A DNA stretch of 55,266 nt, taken from contig JAUHWN010000008.1 of the NCBI GenBank assembly GCA_030424665.1, forward strand, positions 1-55,266. Reading direction: 5' to 3'. The notes beneath the pieces are model-generated. The model saw nothing but the letters and a program-made list of their open reading frames with translations, did not search any database and was not told where the DNA came from. This document shows, piece by piece, positions 24,375 to 33,650 of this stretch. The stretch's first letter is position 1. Each line of letters opens with the position of its first letter. The stretch is from Bdellovibrionia bacterium. GTDB lineage: Bacteria; Bdellovibrionota; Bdellovibrionia; Bdellovibrionales; JAGQZY01. The position numbers were made by a program, and so were the translations under genes.

Positions 24375-25346
24375 CTAGCACCCCAATAACATTCCGTGGA
24401 TCGTTGCCACTTGGGCGGCGATGGCTTCGCTTGAACCGCGAGGTTCTGGGTGGATTTCAGGATAAATCTCGGTGGTAAATGAGTTATCGGCTATAGTTCG
24501 CATATAGGCTTGGTTAAGCCCCTGGTGAGTCGGGTCGCTCCCTTGAGAGATAACTACACCCTTGTCGTTCTTATCGCCATGGATCTCTGGATCTGGGGCA
24601 ATCGGTGTGACTTTTCGAACTTCTTCAATAATTTTTAAAGCCATCTCGGGCGACTCGTTGGTTACTCCAGAAATCAGGTAATAGCCATTGGGAATTAAAA
24701 TATCATCGGCCGTCAGGTTGATACCGTAGCGCTGGTATTGGGGGGGCATCATGGTCTTATCACGATCGGGAGTTTCGTGAAGATCAACGGCCGCAGCAAA
24801 ATTTTTACCGGCTCGCTTGCGCGCTTCATCGAGTACATCCATTACCAGTTGCGCTTCTGGCACGTAGGGCTTTGAGCGATCAAAGCTACGGTTTGGATCC
24901 CAGGCATCGTGGGTCCAACGCTGATTCACCTCATAGGCAAATGGACTTAAACAAGGGAAAACTATAAAATTAAAATTCTCGCTATAATCAATGGCGTGTT
25001 TTTCTAAAAACTCGAGAGCTCCATAAACTCCTGACTCTTCATAGCCGTGGGTTCCGCCAGTCACTATAATATTTGGTTTGCCATTGGTGATATCACCGAC
25101 TTCGGCGTAATAGAGCGGATAGCGGTTTTTATATTCCTCAGCACTCAAAGTTGCGCCATCGATGACGAGTTCAGTGCGGCCCTGAAGACTGAGATTTCCG
25201 TAAGACTGAATTTTGAGTTTACCACCTACGGCCTTTAGCTTTTCGATGCGCGCTAGAACTTGATCGGCATAGGATCTTTGAAATTTTTGCCTTGATAACC
25301 ACTCTAATTTATCAGCTTCTTTCCAGGTATCTTTTCTTGGATCCAT
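24375..25346 (-). CDS. M14-family zinc metallocarboxypeptidase-like protein
   Basis: 323 residues from the ATG at 25346, chosen because GAGGAGG lies 5 bp upstream; the upstream ATG gives only 12 extra residues and no ribosome site. Zinc ligands HGYE (His100, Glu103) and His190 in AVDLHETPD; substrate-anchoring NR at 152-153; catalytic Glu293 in TTEIYPE. No signal peptide, so cytoplasmic. The M14 family includes amino-acid-processing amidases and peptidoglycan peptidases; specificity not determined. Operon with the short acidic-protein gene 42 bp upstream. Confidence 0.85.
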   Translation of the reverse strand: MDPRKDTWKEADKLEWLSRQKFQRSYADQVLARIEKLKAVGGKLKIQSYGNLSLQGRTELVIDGATLSAEEYKNRYPLYYAEVGDITNGKPNIIVTGGTHGYEESGVYGALEFLEKHAIDYSENFNFIVFPCLSPFAYEVNQRWTHDAWDPNRSFDRSKPYVPEAQLVMDVLDEARKRAGKNFAAAVDLHETPDRDKTMMPPQYQRYGINLTADDILIPNGYYLISGVTNESPEMALKIIEEVRKVTPIAPDPEIHGDKNDKGVVISQGSDPTHQGLNQAYMRTIADNSFTTEIYPEIHPEPRGSSEAIAAQVATIHGMLLGC

Positions 25347-25388
25347 CCGTTCCTCCTCAGTGTACATTGTAATATGTGCCAAGAAACC

Positions 25389-25667
25389 CTAAAGTGCAAG
25401 CTCCAGAGTCAATCTCTGCTCTTTTGCCAGCTTAACGAGTTTCAAAAACTCTACTCGTTCTTCTTCCAAAGAAAAAAGGCTATCGCTTAGTAGAAAAGCA
25501 TCCTGCCAGTTAATATGGTCTTTTCGATGAAAAACATCGCGAAGGCGAAACTCAAAATCGAGATCGAAATCGGCATTATTGAGTCGGCTCAACGTACCCG
25601 AAACATCGGGCCCTAAAGTGACAATTAGTAAATCTATATAATTATCAAATTCTGTGACACTCATCAT
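25389..25667 (-). CDS. Small acidic protein of unknown function
   Basis: 92 residues from the ATG at 25667, which has GGGGGG in the right place; a start 18 codons upstream lacks one. Helical and acidic (LNNADFDLDFEFRLRDVFH, LFSLEEERVEFLKL). No signal peptide, no family. Followed after 42 bp by the M14 carboxypeptidase gene on the same strand. Confidence 0.6.
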   Translation of the reverse strand: MMSVTEFDNYIDLLIVTLGPDVSGTLSRLNNADFDLDFEFRLRDVFHRKDHINWQDAFLLSDSLFSLEEERVEFLKLVKLAKEQRLTLELAL

Positions 25668-25859
25668 TTTATCCCCCCAAATCTTTACCGTAGCCACCCC
25701 TGCTACACCTCTAGAATCCATGATTTGAGGAAATAAAAATCCCTACAAAAACGTAAATTTATGGATCATTCTGAAATAAATCCCTGGTTTTACTCAGAAT
25801 AAAACGAAATTTTGTATCGATAAGAGATTCAAGTGAAAGCTCGTTCTGATACTAAGAGA

Positions 25860-26288
25860 TTAGCTATCAACAAGAAAGGTGAGGCCCTTAAAGAAAGTCT
25901 GTCTTTCCTTTTCATCAAAAGTGTCCTCGAAGTCATTTTGGATTTTGTCAAAAAATCGAATGAGATTTTGACTATAACTCCGCCCCTTATCCGTAATCTG
26001 AATTCGGCATTTTCTTCGATCTTGATCATCGTAGTTTCTAGAAATCAGCTTCTCTGCCTCGAGTTTGCTGATAATATGACTGACTCGACTCTTCGAGGTT
26101 CGGAAGGTCCTAGCTAAGTCCGTCGGCAAAACACCTTCTTCCTCAAAAAATAGAGATACCAATAAAAGACCTTGATAAAGGCTTATCTTCTTTTCGAGAA
26201 ATTGATTTTGAAACTCCTGATTAATTCGCTCAAATGCCGATGTAATCGCAAACACAGGGCTTTGATTTAGGTAGTTTTCTATCTTCAT
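25860..26288 (-). CDS. MarR-family transcriptional regulator
   Basis: 142 residues from the ATG at 26288. Has the MarR winged helix: LPTDLARTFRTSKSRVSHIISKLEAEKLI (about 55-85) and wing DDQDRRKCRIQITDKG. Divergent from bioY with an 18-bp palindrome between them, so it probably represses both itself and bioY. Ligand not known; a biotin- or fatty-acid-linked signal would fit the context. Confidence 0.88.
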   Translation of the reverse strand: MKIENYLNQSPVFAITSAFERINQEFQNQFLEKKISLYQGLLLVSLFFEEEGVLPTDLARTFRTSKSRVSHIISKLEAEKLISRNYDDQDRRKCRIQITDKGRSYSQNLIRFFDKIQNDFEDTFDEKERQTFFKGLTFLVDS

Positions 26289-26312
26289 AACTAGTTTAAC
26301 CTTCAACTATTG

Positions 26313-26330
26313 AATACTAATTTAAGTATT
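26313..26330. promoter_or_regulatory. Candidate MarR operator
   Basis: Perfect inverted repeat AATACT-AATTTA-AGTATT in the marR/bioY divergent region, just upstream of the bioY -35 box. Confidence 0.7.
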
Positions 26331-26336
26331 TTGATC

Positions 26337-26365
26337 TTGAGTCAACCCCGTCGAGTATCTATAAC
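26337..26365 (+). promoter_or_regulatory. bioY promoter
   Basis: -35 TTGAGT (26337-26342) and -10 TATAAC (26360-26365) separated by 17 nt. The palindrome ends 6 bp before the -35 box. Confidence 0.65.
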
Positions 26366-26392
26366 CCTATCAAATTGCAAAAAGGAGAGGTT

Positions 26393-26938
26393 GTGTACTC
26401 GTCCATTCAAAAAGTCTCATCACTATTTCAAGTTAAATCGGACTTAATAGCAGTTGCCATCAATGTCTTCACTCTTTTTCTCTTGGCTCAGATTCACTTT
26501 TATATACCATTTACCGAGATACCGGTCACCGGCCAAAGCTTTGGAGTCATTCTAATTTCTTTTTTATTTCCGCTCAAGACTGTCTTCACATCTATTGGAC
26601 TCTATTTATCAATTGGCTTTTTGGGTCTTCCAGTTTTTGCTGGCATGAACGCCGGTGTCAAGCTAATCAGCCTCGGCTACCTGATCGGAATGCTCGTTGC
26701 GGGCCCAATCGTTTCAATACTTAAACTAAGGCTCCCAAAAAACTCTTTTTTAATTGGCTTTTTACTCAGTATGATTGGCCACGGTATTATTTTTGTTTTT
26801 GGGGTTCTCTATCTTCGGTGGATCATTCATATCGAAAACCCAATTCAATTAGGTCTTGTACCATTTATTCCGGGCCTACTCGTTAAATCGATTCTTCTTG
26901 CCTCTATTTTTAAAATAAAAAAGAACTCAATTATCTAG
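26393..26938 (+). CDS. bioY: BioY-family biotin transporter (S component)
   Basis: 181 residues from a GTG at 26393 with AGGAGAGG just upstream; the TTG six codons earlier lies before that site. Six membrane segments. BioY signatures: FTEIPVTGQSFGVIL, FLGLPVFAG, GYLIGMLVAGP, and FIPGLLVKSILLA near the C-terminus. BioY brings biotin into the cell, alone or with ECF partners; no ecfA/ecfT gene lies here. Controlled, probably, by the divergent MarR. Confidence 0.92.
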   Translation: MYSSIQKVSSLFQVKSDLIAVAINVFTLFLLAQIHFYIPFTEIPVTGQSFGVILISFLFPLKTVFTSIGLYLSIGFLGLPVFAGMNAGVKLISLGYLIGMLVAGPIVSILKLRLPKNSFLIGFLLSMIGHGIIFVFGVLYLRWIIHIENPIQLGLVPFIPGLLVKSILLASIFKIKKNSII

Positions 26939-27119
26939 TCTTTACTCTCAGGGCCCGATAACCACGAAACTGAAAATATGTGTATCAGTGAAAAATCCTG
27001 CTTCAAAATAGAACACAGAGAAAAACTTATACAGGTCTATAAAAATATGATTCATTAAAAGACAATAACCCAGTACGCCTTTGTACATGCCGGGACTATT
27101 CATTCATAATAAGGACTGG

Positions 27120-29300
27120 GTGTGGGAAGGTCGATCGTTGCAGGGTAAGTTCAAAGTCTTATTATCATCTCTATTTTTACTCGGATCCGTTCTGGTATTC
27201 GGGCAAAACTGTGGTGTATTTAATCCCAACGAAAATATTGAATCCAAAAAGCCGCAACTCGTATCGAATGCCGATGGAATTCCCTACGAGGGTAAACTCA
27301 CCATCGAGGTTCGCGATCGTGTTGAACCCGGCGAAACCGAAGAAGTCACAATCCATGGCGGAACTCCGCCATATCAATTAGTGGCATCAAATCCTGACAT
27401 CATCATTGTACCAGGCTCATCGAGTAATCAGTTCTTTATAACCATTCCAGGTAATGCTGCTAGCGGAAAATTTAAGTTAGAAGCAACGGACGATGAGGGT
27501 CGAACCGGAACAAAGGAAATTCTGATTTTGGGGATTAATGCTTTTATGTACGATCCTTCGTCTTTAGCCATTTCAGAAAATGGGCAGAGTCTACTTGCTG
27601 CCGACACGGCTCTAGGATTGATCCACGAAATCGATTTTGAGGGAGAACTCATACAGTCAATCGACCATAGTTCAGCCGTATTCTTCCCGACAAAGATTAA
27701 GTCGTTACCCGGCGGTGGTCTACTCAGCCTCAATCGCAATGGTTCTTTATTTCACCAAGCGGACTCCTCAGCCGAACTCTTAAACTCCCAAACTCGCCCT
27801 TTAACGGATTTCTTTTATCACAATGGGGTTCTCATACTCGTCGCTCCTAGGGGCAATAGTATTAGAGTCAGTTATCCGCAAAATTTCGATTTCCTCAACC
27901 TAGAGTGGATCCCCATCGAGGTACTCAGTGAGTCCATAAAAAGCATGGGTATCGATGATCAAGGACGATTTTGGATCTATTCAGGCGGAGAGAGTGTTCA
28001 GTTCTTTGATCCATCCGGAAGCGTCGTCGATACAAAAATTCTGGCTAGTGAAATCACTCACGTTCAAAGTGGAGAACCCTTTGAAGGCTCTCTCATCGGA
28101 CGTGTCGACTCCGGTGATAACTATAAATTGGTGCTGGACCCATTCGAAATTAAATCTATTCTGATCGACAACATTCCAATAGAGTCCAACGAGATCGTTC
28201 AGCCTTTTTTTAATGTACCCGATCTAGGGCTTTTGAGTTTAGTCCAGAAAAACTATAATCGTTTTATTCGTATTTACAAAGACACAACTAATGGTACTGC
28301 CAGTGAAGTGTTAGAGTGGAACTCTGGTGGTACTAAAGCTCAGAACTTTGCTCATCCCTGTGATATTGCGATCGATAATAAGGACAACATTTATCTTAAC
28401 GATCAGTCCAATAATCGGGTTTCTAAATTCAGCTCTGATCTTGAGTTTCTACTTACGCAAAGCGAGAGTTTTATTATTCCTCGCAACGAAGAAAGTAGCC
28501 AAGCCCAGTGTTACGGTGATATCCACCTCTTACTCGGAAAATATCCTCTGATTTCTAAAGGAAAACTCAGTTCTCTAGCAAACCAACAACTCTCGCAACC
28601 AGAAAAGTCCCAATTTCAAGATCATATTTACTGCACAGAAGGACTTAGCTCTCAATGCACTAGCGACAGTGACTCCACTACTCAAGGTTATTTTAATCAG
28701 CTCTTAGACAAAATGAAAGACTTCGGGATTATTACAACGGCATCAACGTCTCCAGACAATAACACCGCCGTCGTTTTTGGAAAATTTGGCGGTACAATGT
28801 TTGTTATTCAAAAACCACAAAACGCTAGTGCTTCAAATCTTGAGATTAAAGAAGTTTCACTGCGCGATCAATTGGGTATCGCCTTTGCTGATCGAATCAT
28901 TGATAGCGCAATTGGCGATAATGGAATGGTTTATGTTCTAACTGGCCGGGCCTTTGAGAATTTTCATATTCACGCCCTAAATTTAGCTGGACAAGTTCAG
29001 TATTCTTTTGCACCTCCTCGAGTTGAGGATAACGATCAAGGACTCAGCTTACCAAGAGCCCTAATCTTGGATCAGAAAAACCAAAGAATTCTGGTATCCG
29101 ATGCCGGCATAATGTTGATTCGCGCTTATAATAGTTCTGATGGTGCATATATTGGAACCATAGGCGGCGCAGGCATGGGTGAACTAGAGTTTCGTAGACC
29201 CATGGGACTGGCTCTCAACTCAAAAGGTGACTTAATTATTTCGGATACAGGAAACAACCGAGTTCAGGTTATTCCTAATTACTCAGACTTTCTTCAGTAA
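27120..29300 (+). CDS. NHL-repeat beta-propeller lipoprotein (GQNC lipobox)
   Basis: About 726 residues. A GTG at 27120 (AAGGA upstream) or a TTG at 27138 fits best; a TTG at 27081 would give an overlong N-terminus. Signal segment SSLFLLGSVLVFGQNC, then ADGIPYEGKL, an Ig-like domain (about 50-135), then NHL-type blades seen in DPSSLAISENGQSLLAAD, CDIAIDNKDNIYLND and MGLALNSKGDLIISDTGNN. Propeller lipoproteins of this kind bind ligands at the surface. Convergent with a TPR/winged-helix regulator 64 bp away. Confidence 0.8.
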   Translation: MWEGRSLQGKFKVLLSSLFLLGSVLVFGQNCGVFNPNENIESKKPQLVSNADGIPYEGKLTIEVRDRVEPGETEEVTIHGGTPPYQLVASNPDIIIVPGSSSNQFFITIPGNAASGKFKLEATDDEGRTGTKEILILGINAFMYDPSSLAISENGQSLLAADTALGLIHEIDFEGELIQSIDHSSAVFFPTKIKSLPGGGLLSLNRNGSLFHQADSSAELLNSQTRPLTDFFYHNGVLILVAPRGNSIRVSYPQNFDFLNLEWIPIEVLSESIKSMGIDDQGRFWIYSGGESVQFFDPSGSVVDTKILASEITHVQSGEPFEGSLIGRVDSGDNYKLVLDPFEIKSILIDNIPIESNEIVQPFFNVPDLGLLSLVQKNYNRFIRIYKDTTNGTASEVLEWNSGGTKAQNFAHPCDIAIDNKDNIYLNDQSNNRVSKFSSDLEFLLTQSESFIIPRNEESSQAQCYGDIHLLLGKYPLISKGKLSSLANQQLSQPEKSQFQDHIYCTEGLSSQCTSDSDSTTQGYFNQLLDKMKDFGIITTASTSPDNNTAVVFGKFGGTMFVIQKPQNASASNLEIKEVSLRDQLGIAFADRIIDSAIGDNGMVYVLTGRAFENFHIHALNLAGQVQYSFAPPRVEDNDQGLSLPRALILDQKNQRILVSDAGIMLIRAYNSSDGAYIGTIGGAGMGELEFRRPMGLALNSKGDLIISDTGNNRVQVIPNYSDFLQ

Positions 29301-29364
29301 TTGTTATAACTCCCGTCCAAATGTCGATCTGCACTTCAGAAAGACCCACTCAGACGAGGACAGC

Positions 29365-30807
29365 CTACTTAAGTTTAAACATGGTTGAGGAATTGGCGAT
29401 ATTTTCAATGAATCCCCCTTCTTGTAATGAGTTGAGAACTCGGTACATTTGACTCTGACTCAAATTTAAGGCATCTCTCACATCTTGAGCATCAAAGGAG
29501 TTTTCCATTCCACTGAGTCGTAACTTGTAGCTCATCAGACTCTCTCGACTTCCAAATACCATCTTGTCAAAGATTAGGAAGTTCTCTCTTTCATGGGGTC
29601 TCAATCGATAGCCCTCAGGTGTGCTTTCTAAGCACTCTTGAAGATTTATGGTCTTAAGGACTTTTTCGAGGCGACCAATAAGGCGGTAAACCTTATTTTG
29701 ACTCTGACTGGGATCATAGATTTCTCTAGGATACAGGTAAGTAAAAATCCTAAAAACTGTCCAGGGCTGATAGAAATCAGAACATAGGATTAACAAAAGC
29801 CGATGAATGTCTTTACCAAAGGGAAAGGCCTTCGATTTAGCATTCATAAAGTCAAAAGCTTCATCGGAACTCTCAGCTCGGCCTTGTCGAGTGTAGGTTC
29901 TGTTAAATTTCTGGCCTGTTTCTTCTCGGATCATCTTCTTAAAGGGCTCAAATGGAGAACCGAAATAGGAGTGATTTACTAACTTTTCATTACTTGTTAG
30001 TTTTCCTACCCGCCAATCGAGATCTCTTAGAATTTCCCAAACTTTGTTCTTTCTTACATTTTGCATAAATTCTTTGAAGTCTTTGTCCTGAGGACTTTGC
30101 TGACCCGAGTATAGTTTCGCCAGCCATAGCCACTTTTGAACCAATAGCGAATAGTGAAAGTTCTTCTCTCCCCCACTTTCTAGAGCCTCAGTGAGGGTTT
30201 TAATGCATTGATCATATTCACCACGCTTGAACTCAACTTTTCCTTTTAAATTGAGACCATTGAGGTAGAGGTGAGGATAGGATTCTTTGACCTCCGGAAG
30301 AAATCGATCAAGTAATTTACCTGCTTGATCGAGGTCGTCAATCGCCTCAAGACTTGCAATGTAGTTGATGTCTACAATGTTTTTCTGGGTCGGAGACAAA
30401 TCAGGTCGATCTAATAATTGACCTAATACTTCACTCGCAGCCTTGTAGTCCCAAAGCTGAATGCGACAAAATGCTTCGTTGATGGATGCATCAATGCTTG
30501 GCTCAATACGACTTAGGAGTTGTAAGGATTGATGGATTAGACCAAGTCGTCGAATACAACCAATGTATTCCAGGAGGTCTTGTGGGTCCGGCTGAGGTCT
30601 ATTAAAAACGTTATCGTTAAGGAGCTTAACACCGAGTGAGAAATCACCAGCTCTGCGTGCTAGGCGTGCCAATGGCGCCCTTTTATTGGTAGGGACATCT
30701 TTAATTACGAGCTTTCCTAGAAGACCTTTAGCGGACTCTATGTCGTAGTTTTTTATTAATGTATCAATCTGGTCCAGGAAGTTCTGGTCAATAAGTTGAG
30801 ACCCCAT
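29365..30807 (-). CDS. TPR plus double winged-helix regulator, paralogue A
   Basis: 480 residues, no signal peptide. Helical, TPR-like repeats at about 10-235, then WEILRDLDW (257-265) and YFGSP (281-285), both shared with the other two paralogues. Residues 335-402 read as an OmpR/SARP-like winged helix (DFYQPWTVFRIFTYLYP, KVYRLIGRLEKVL, EGYRL), and 438-480 as a second one (DAQDVRDALNLSQSQMYRVLNSLQEGGFI). The opposite order to SARPs, which have the winged helix first. Probably a cytoplasmic regulator. Paralogues at 34260-35711 and 41152-42663. Confidence 0.72.
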   Translation of the reverse strand: MGSQLIDQNFLDQIDTLIKNYDIESAKGLLGKLVIKDVPTNKRAPLARLARRAGDFSLGVKLLNDNVFNRPQPDPQDLLEYIGCIRRLGLIHQSLQLLSRIEPSIDASINEAFCRIQLWDYKAASEVLGQLLDRPDLSPTQKNIVDINYIASLEAIDDLDQAGKLLDRFLPEVKESYPHLYLNGLNLKGKVEFKRGEYDQCIKTLTEALESGGEKNFHYSLLVQKWLWLAKLYSGQQSPQDKDFKEFMQNVRKNKVWEILRDLDWRVGKLTSNEKLVNHSYFGSPFEPFKKMIREETGQKFNRTYTRQGRAESSDEAFDFMNAKSKAFPFGKDIHRLLLILCSDFYQPWTVFRIFTYLYPREIYDPSQSQNKVYRLIGRLEKVLKTINLQECLESTPEGYRLRPHERENFLIFDKMVFGSRESLMSYKLRLSGMENSFDAQDVRDALNLSQSQMYRVLNSLQEGGFIENIANSSTMFKLK

Positions 30808-31037
30808 AATGTCTTCTCGGTTTTGCTCAAGGTCCTCTCAATTAAATCACTTGTTACTCGTTGTACTATTAATTCTCTAATGTCTCAAAGAGAGATCTAT
30901 GACCTCAATCATTTCGACTTGAGCTGACTTCGTTTCATTACTACCCACTGTTTTGCGTTTTTGTATGTGTTTTAAAAACCGGGGTTCACCCATTCTAGGA
31001 GTGTAGATAAGAGAACTAGTTAACGGGGGAACGAAAA
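30808..31037. other. Divergent promoter region before the microprotein gene
   Basis: No gene supported. A plus-strand promoter for the microprotein/fibre genes and a minus-strand promoter for regulator A are expected here, but I cannot fix boxes with confidence. Confidence 0.35.
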
Positions 31038-31124
31038 ATGACATGCATGAATTACCAAATAGCCGCAACGGCAGGAATTACATTCATCTTATTTTCGATC
31101 ACCGTATGGCTTTTTAATTATTAA
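31038..31124 (+). CDS. 28-residue single-pass membrane microprotein
   Basis: ATG at 31038 with GGGGGA 7 bp upstream; stop TAA at 31122-31124. The product starts MTCMNYQIAATAG and has one hydrophobic segment ITFILFSITVWLF near the C-terminus. It is followed at once by an intrinsic terminator and then the fibre-like gene, so it may be a leader or a regulated microprotein. Too short for most gene callers; the good ribosome site and the hydrophobic segment support it. Confidence 0.5.
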   Translation: MTCMNYQIAATAGITFILFSITVWLFNY

Positions 31125-31137
31125 TCATGAACAGGGT

Positions 31138-31164
31138 TTGGCTCCATAGAGCCAATTTATTTTT
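31138..31164 (+). terminator. Terminator or attenuator between the microprotein and the fibre gene
   Basis: TTGGCTC / GAGCCAA stem with a CATA loop, then TTTATTTTT. It lies 25 bp before the fibre-gene start, so read-through would control the downstream gene. Confidence 0.8.
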
Positions 31165-31188
31165 AGCTAAATATCTAAGGAGGATAAA

Positions 31189-32163
31189 GTGAAAGTATTA
31201 AAATATGTATTAATGGTTCTTGTGATTTCTTCAACGCCACTATTGGCATTTGCGACCGATTTAGAAACTCTACAGAGCGAAGTAGAAAGGGCCCATAGAC
31301 GAGTGGGTTCAGCTCACAATAAAATCACTAAGGCTAATGCACGCATCACCGCGAGCGCAGAAAAAATTCAGCGTATTTATGATGAGCTAAATGCACGCCT
31401 TGAGGTTATCAGTCAAAAAGAAGCTGAACTTCAACAAAAACTCGCGGCCGTGGACCTTATTCAACAAGACTTAAGTTACAAACTGGCTAAAGTTCGCGTC
31501 GACGATAGCAATATTTATATAGATGGTGCCAACTTACACATACTCAATGGTTCAAGGGACAGCGTTAAGAACGCGCTTGGAAATTTATTCGTCGGTTACA
31601 CAACTAATACCGAAGTCGAAGGCTCCCACAATATAGTCATGGGGAGCTACCACAATGTCTCAGGGAATTTCAACTATGTCGCCGGTACACGAAATACTGT
31701 TGAAGGCACCATGGGACTTGTGGTGAGTTCGACAAGTAACTATAAATCAAGCGCTAGAAACTCAGCCATCCTCGGTGGCTTGTGGAACGAAATTGACTCC
31801 GCCGAAAGTGTTGTCGTCGGCGGTATTTGGAATAGAGTCACTGAAAGCGCTCAACGCTCCGTAGTCGTCGGTGGAATGCATAATTACAATATGGGAGAAA
31901 CCCAGGATTCCGTCATTGTCGGAGGGATGCAAAATAGAAATAGAGAGTCCGCTCGCCAAGCTACAATCATTGGTGGAACTCACAACGCCAACTATGGAAA
32001 AACTCAAAGAAATACAATCATCGGAGGGAATAGCAATAGAACATCTAGTAACGATGATGTCACTGACTTTAGTACACAGAACAACATTATCATCGGTGGG
32101 AATAGCGAAAGAATCATCAATGGGTATCAACTCATCAAGTTTGCCTCTGAATTTGCTTACTAA
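31189..32163 (+). CDS. Exported trimeric-fibre-like protein (coiled coil plus repeat region)
   Basis: 324 residues, GTG start after AGGAGG. Signal peptide (to about LAFA, residue 22), coiled coil about 25-100, then VRVDDSNIYIDGAN and GNLFVGYTTN (131-140). Residues 145-305 hold about eight repeats of 18-20 residues, with a V-x-G-G or V-x-G pattern followed by N (VVVGGIWNRV, VVVGGMHNYN, VIVGGMQNRN, IIGGTHNANYG, IIGGNSNR). Short tip 306-324. Layout is like YadA-type head repeats and the Mosaic Adhesive Trimer fibres of Bdellovibrio. Probably a trimeric surface fibre; tip ligand unknown. Confidence 0.7.
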   Translation: MKVLKYVLMVLVISSTPLLAFATDLETLQSEVERAHRRVGSAHNKITKANARITASAEKIQRIYDELNARLEVISQKEAELQQKLAAVDLIQQDLSYKLAKVRVDDSNIYIDGANLHILNGSRDSVKNALGNLFVGYTTNTEVEGSHNIVMGSYHNVSGNFNYVAGTRNTVEGTMGLVVSSTSNYKSSARNSAILGGLWNEIDSAESVVVGGIWNRVTESAQRSVVVGGMHNYNMGETQDSVIVGGMQNRNRESARQATIIGGTHNANYGKTQRNTIIGGNSNRTSSNDDVTDFSTQNNIIIGGNSERIINGYQLIKFASEFAY

Positions 32164-32186
32164 TAGTTAATAAAAGGAAGAAAAAA

Positions 32187-33596
32187 ATGAAACATCTAAG
32201 ATTAAATATTTCAATAGTTGCGAGCCTCATATTGAGCTCGCAACTCGCTCTAGCAGATGTCAAAACATATCTTGATATTGAGATGGGGCGGATAAAAAAA
32301 ATAGAAAACACTAGCCAGAAAATTGAAGAGGCAAGAAGGCTATTTAAAGACTTCTTCGAACTTCAAAGGGGTCGTACAAACATATTTGTTGCAGTTCAAC
32401 TAGGAATGGATCCTTCAAACCCAGTTTATATCAATCGTTACGACTACAATAATTTTAAGACCTTTAAGGAATTTACTGACTATTACGAATCAAAGGCCTA
32501 TATCGGCGAAGCTACAAGTTTTGATAAAAACATGTCTCAAAAACTTGTAGATATCGCCAAAAGAGTCGAAGATCACCGGTTAATAGTAGAATATGTTTAC
32601 GATGTAACTGATTTTACAAAAAAAGAAATTACAAAAAAAGAGGCTCGTGGCTACAAACTTAAATTTGGTTTTGGCAGTTTCTACATGGAAGAACCATCAA
32701 CTAAGGGAGGCGAAGGACTTCCCCTATTAAGTGACGTAGTCAATTTTCTAAAGGAGGCATCTAGTAAAGTACAATCAGAGCAATATACAGTTGAGGTCCT
32801 CTTCCCAATTTTCAAAGCACTCTTTAATATGAAGAAAACCGAGATTCATTGGCAACTCGTTAATATACTAAAGGATGATATCTGGCCTAGGCATCGTCCA
32901 GTGCTACTTAGATTCTTCCTCGATCTCGAAGACGTCAATTTTAATAAGTCTATTATCTTTGCAGTTTTATCTAAAGAAAGTTGGGAGAAAGGCTATCCTG
33001 AATACGAGCAACTCATTGAGTCCCTCGTTGACTCTGAAGCCTACGACGAACACCTGGTCAGATATGTTTTTACGCAAGGAAGACTCAAAAATCGCGCCGA
33101 CCTCGTTCTAAAGATCTTTGCTCGGGATCAAGTCAATGACGAATTTATATTTGGTCTCAGTGATCTAAGCAAGAATAGTTCAAAAGAATCGAACCTCGTT
33201 CCTACAATTATTAGCGGGCTTATCGATCGAACTGACCCTGCTGAAGCAAAAAGAAACATCTATGAAATTCTCCATTCGATGGCTGAACGAACTGATTTTT
33301 GGCTCAATTACCAAAGCTCATTCTTTGATGTCGCTAATAAAGCAATCGATCTTGATAACCCCGAGTATAAGGAAAGTCCTATCGAATTATCTACCTATTG
33401 GGTCATCAAAACCCTTGCTCTGCAACCAGTGCTCGCCAGGTCCCCAGAGGGTGGCAGACTTATTCGAAGAATCAATAGGATGAAGTTCCTCACCTCAAAT
33501 ATGGATGAGTTTGACGATCTCGTCGACATCGCGCTTAATTCCGCTCAGTTTCAACCGGCGTCATGTATTGAGTGGTTTATGCGCAGCCAATATTAA
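32187..33596 (+). CDS. Exported helical protein of unknown function, fibre-gene partner
   Basis: 469 residues with a signal peptide (IVASLILSSQLALAD, cleavage near residue 23). Helical, with HEAT-like spacing in 180-420 (LPLLSDVVNFLKEASSKV, LVRYVFTQGRLKNRADLVLKIF). Single Cys near the end (PASCIEWF). Starts 23 bp after the fibre gene with AGGAAG upstream, so is probably co-transcribed and works on the same surface structure. No family recognised. Confidence 0.65.
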   Translation: MKHLRLNISIVASLILSSQLALADVKTYLDIEMGRIKKIENTSQKIEEARRLFKDFFELQRGRTNIFVAVQLGMDPSNPVYINRYDYNNFKTFKEFTDYYESKAYIGEATSFDKNMSQKLVDIAKRVEDHRLIVEYVYDVTDFTKKEITKKEARGYKLKFGFGSFYMEEPSTKGGEGLPLLSDVVNFLKEASSKVQSEQYTVEVLFPIFKALFNMKKTEIHWQLVNILKDDIWPRHRPVLLRFFLDLEDVNFNKSIIFAVLSKESWEKGYPEYEQLIESLVDSEAYDEHLVRYVFTQGRLKNRADLVLKIFARDQVNDEFIFGLSDLSKNSSKESNLVPTIISGLIDRTDPAEAKRNIYEILHSMAERTDFWLNYQSSFFDVANKAIDLDNPEYKESPIELSTYWVIKTLALQPVLARSPEGGRLIRRINRMKFLTSNMDEFDDLVDIALNSAQFQPASCIEWFMRSQY

Positions 33597-33650
33597 CCCC
33601 CCCCTTCAAATGGCCTTCCTCACTCTCGGGCCCTTTTGAAGCTACACCTC

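Noticed and set aside
27428..27739. Minus-strand ORF in the NHL gene
   Set aside because: Antisense shadow of a well-supported coding region.
30877..31068. Minus-strand ORF upstream of the microprotein
   Set aside because: No ribosome site; covers the expected promoter region.
31762..32130. 122-residue minus-strand ORF in the fibre gene
   Set aside because: Open only because the fibre repeats lack stops in this frame; Ser/Asp-rich product with no support.
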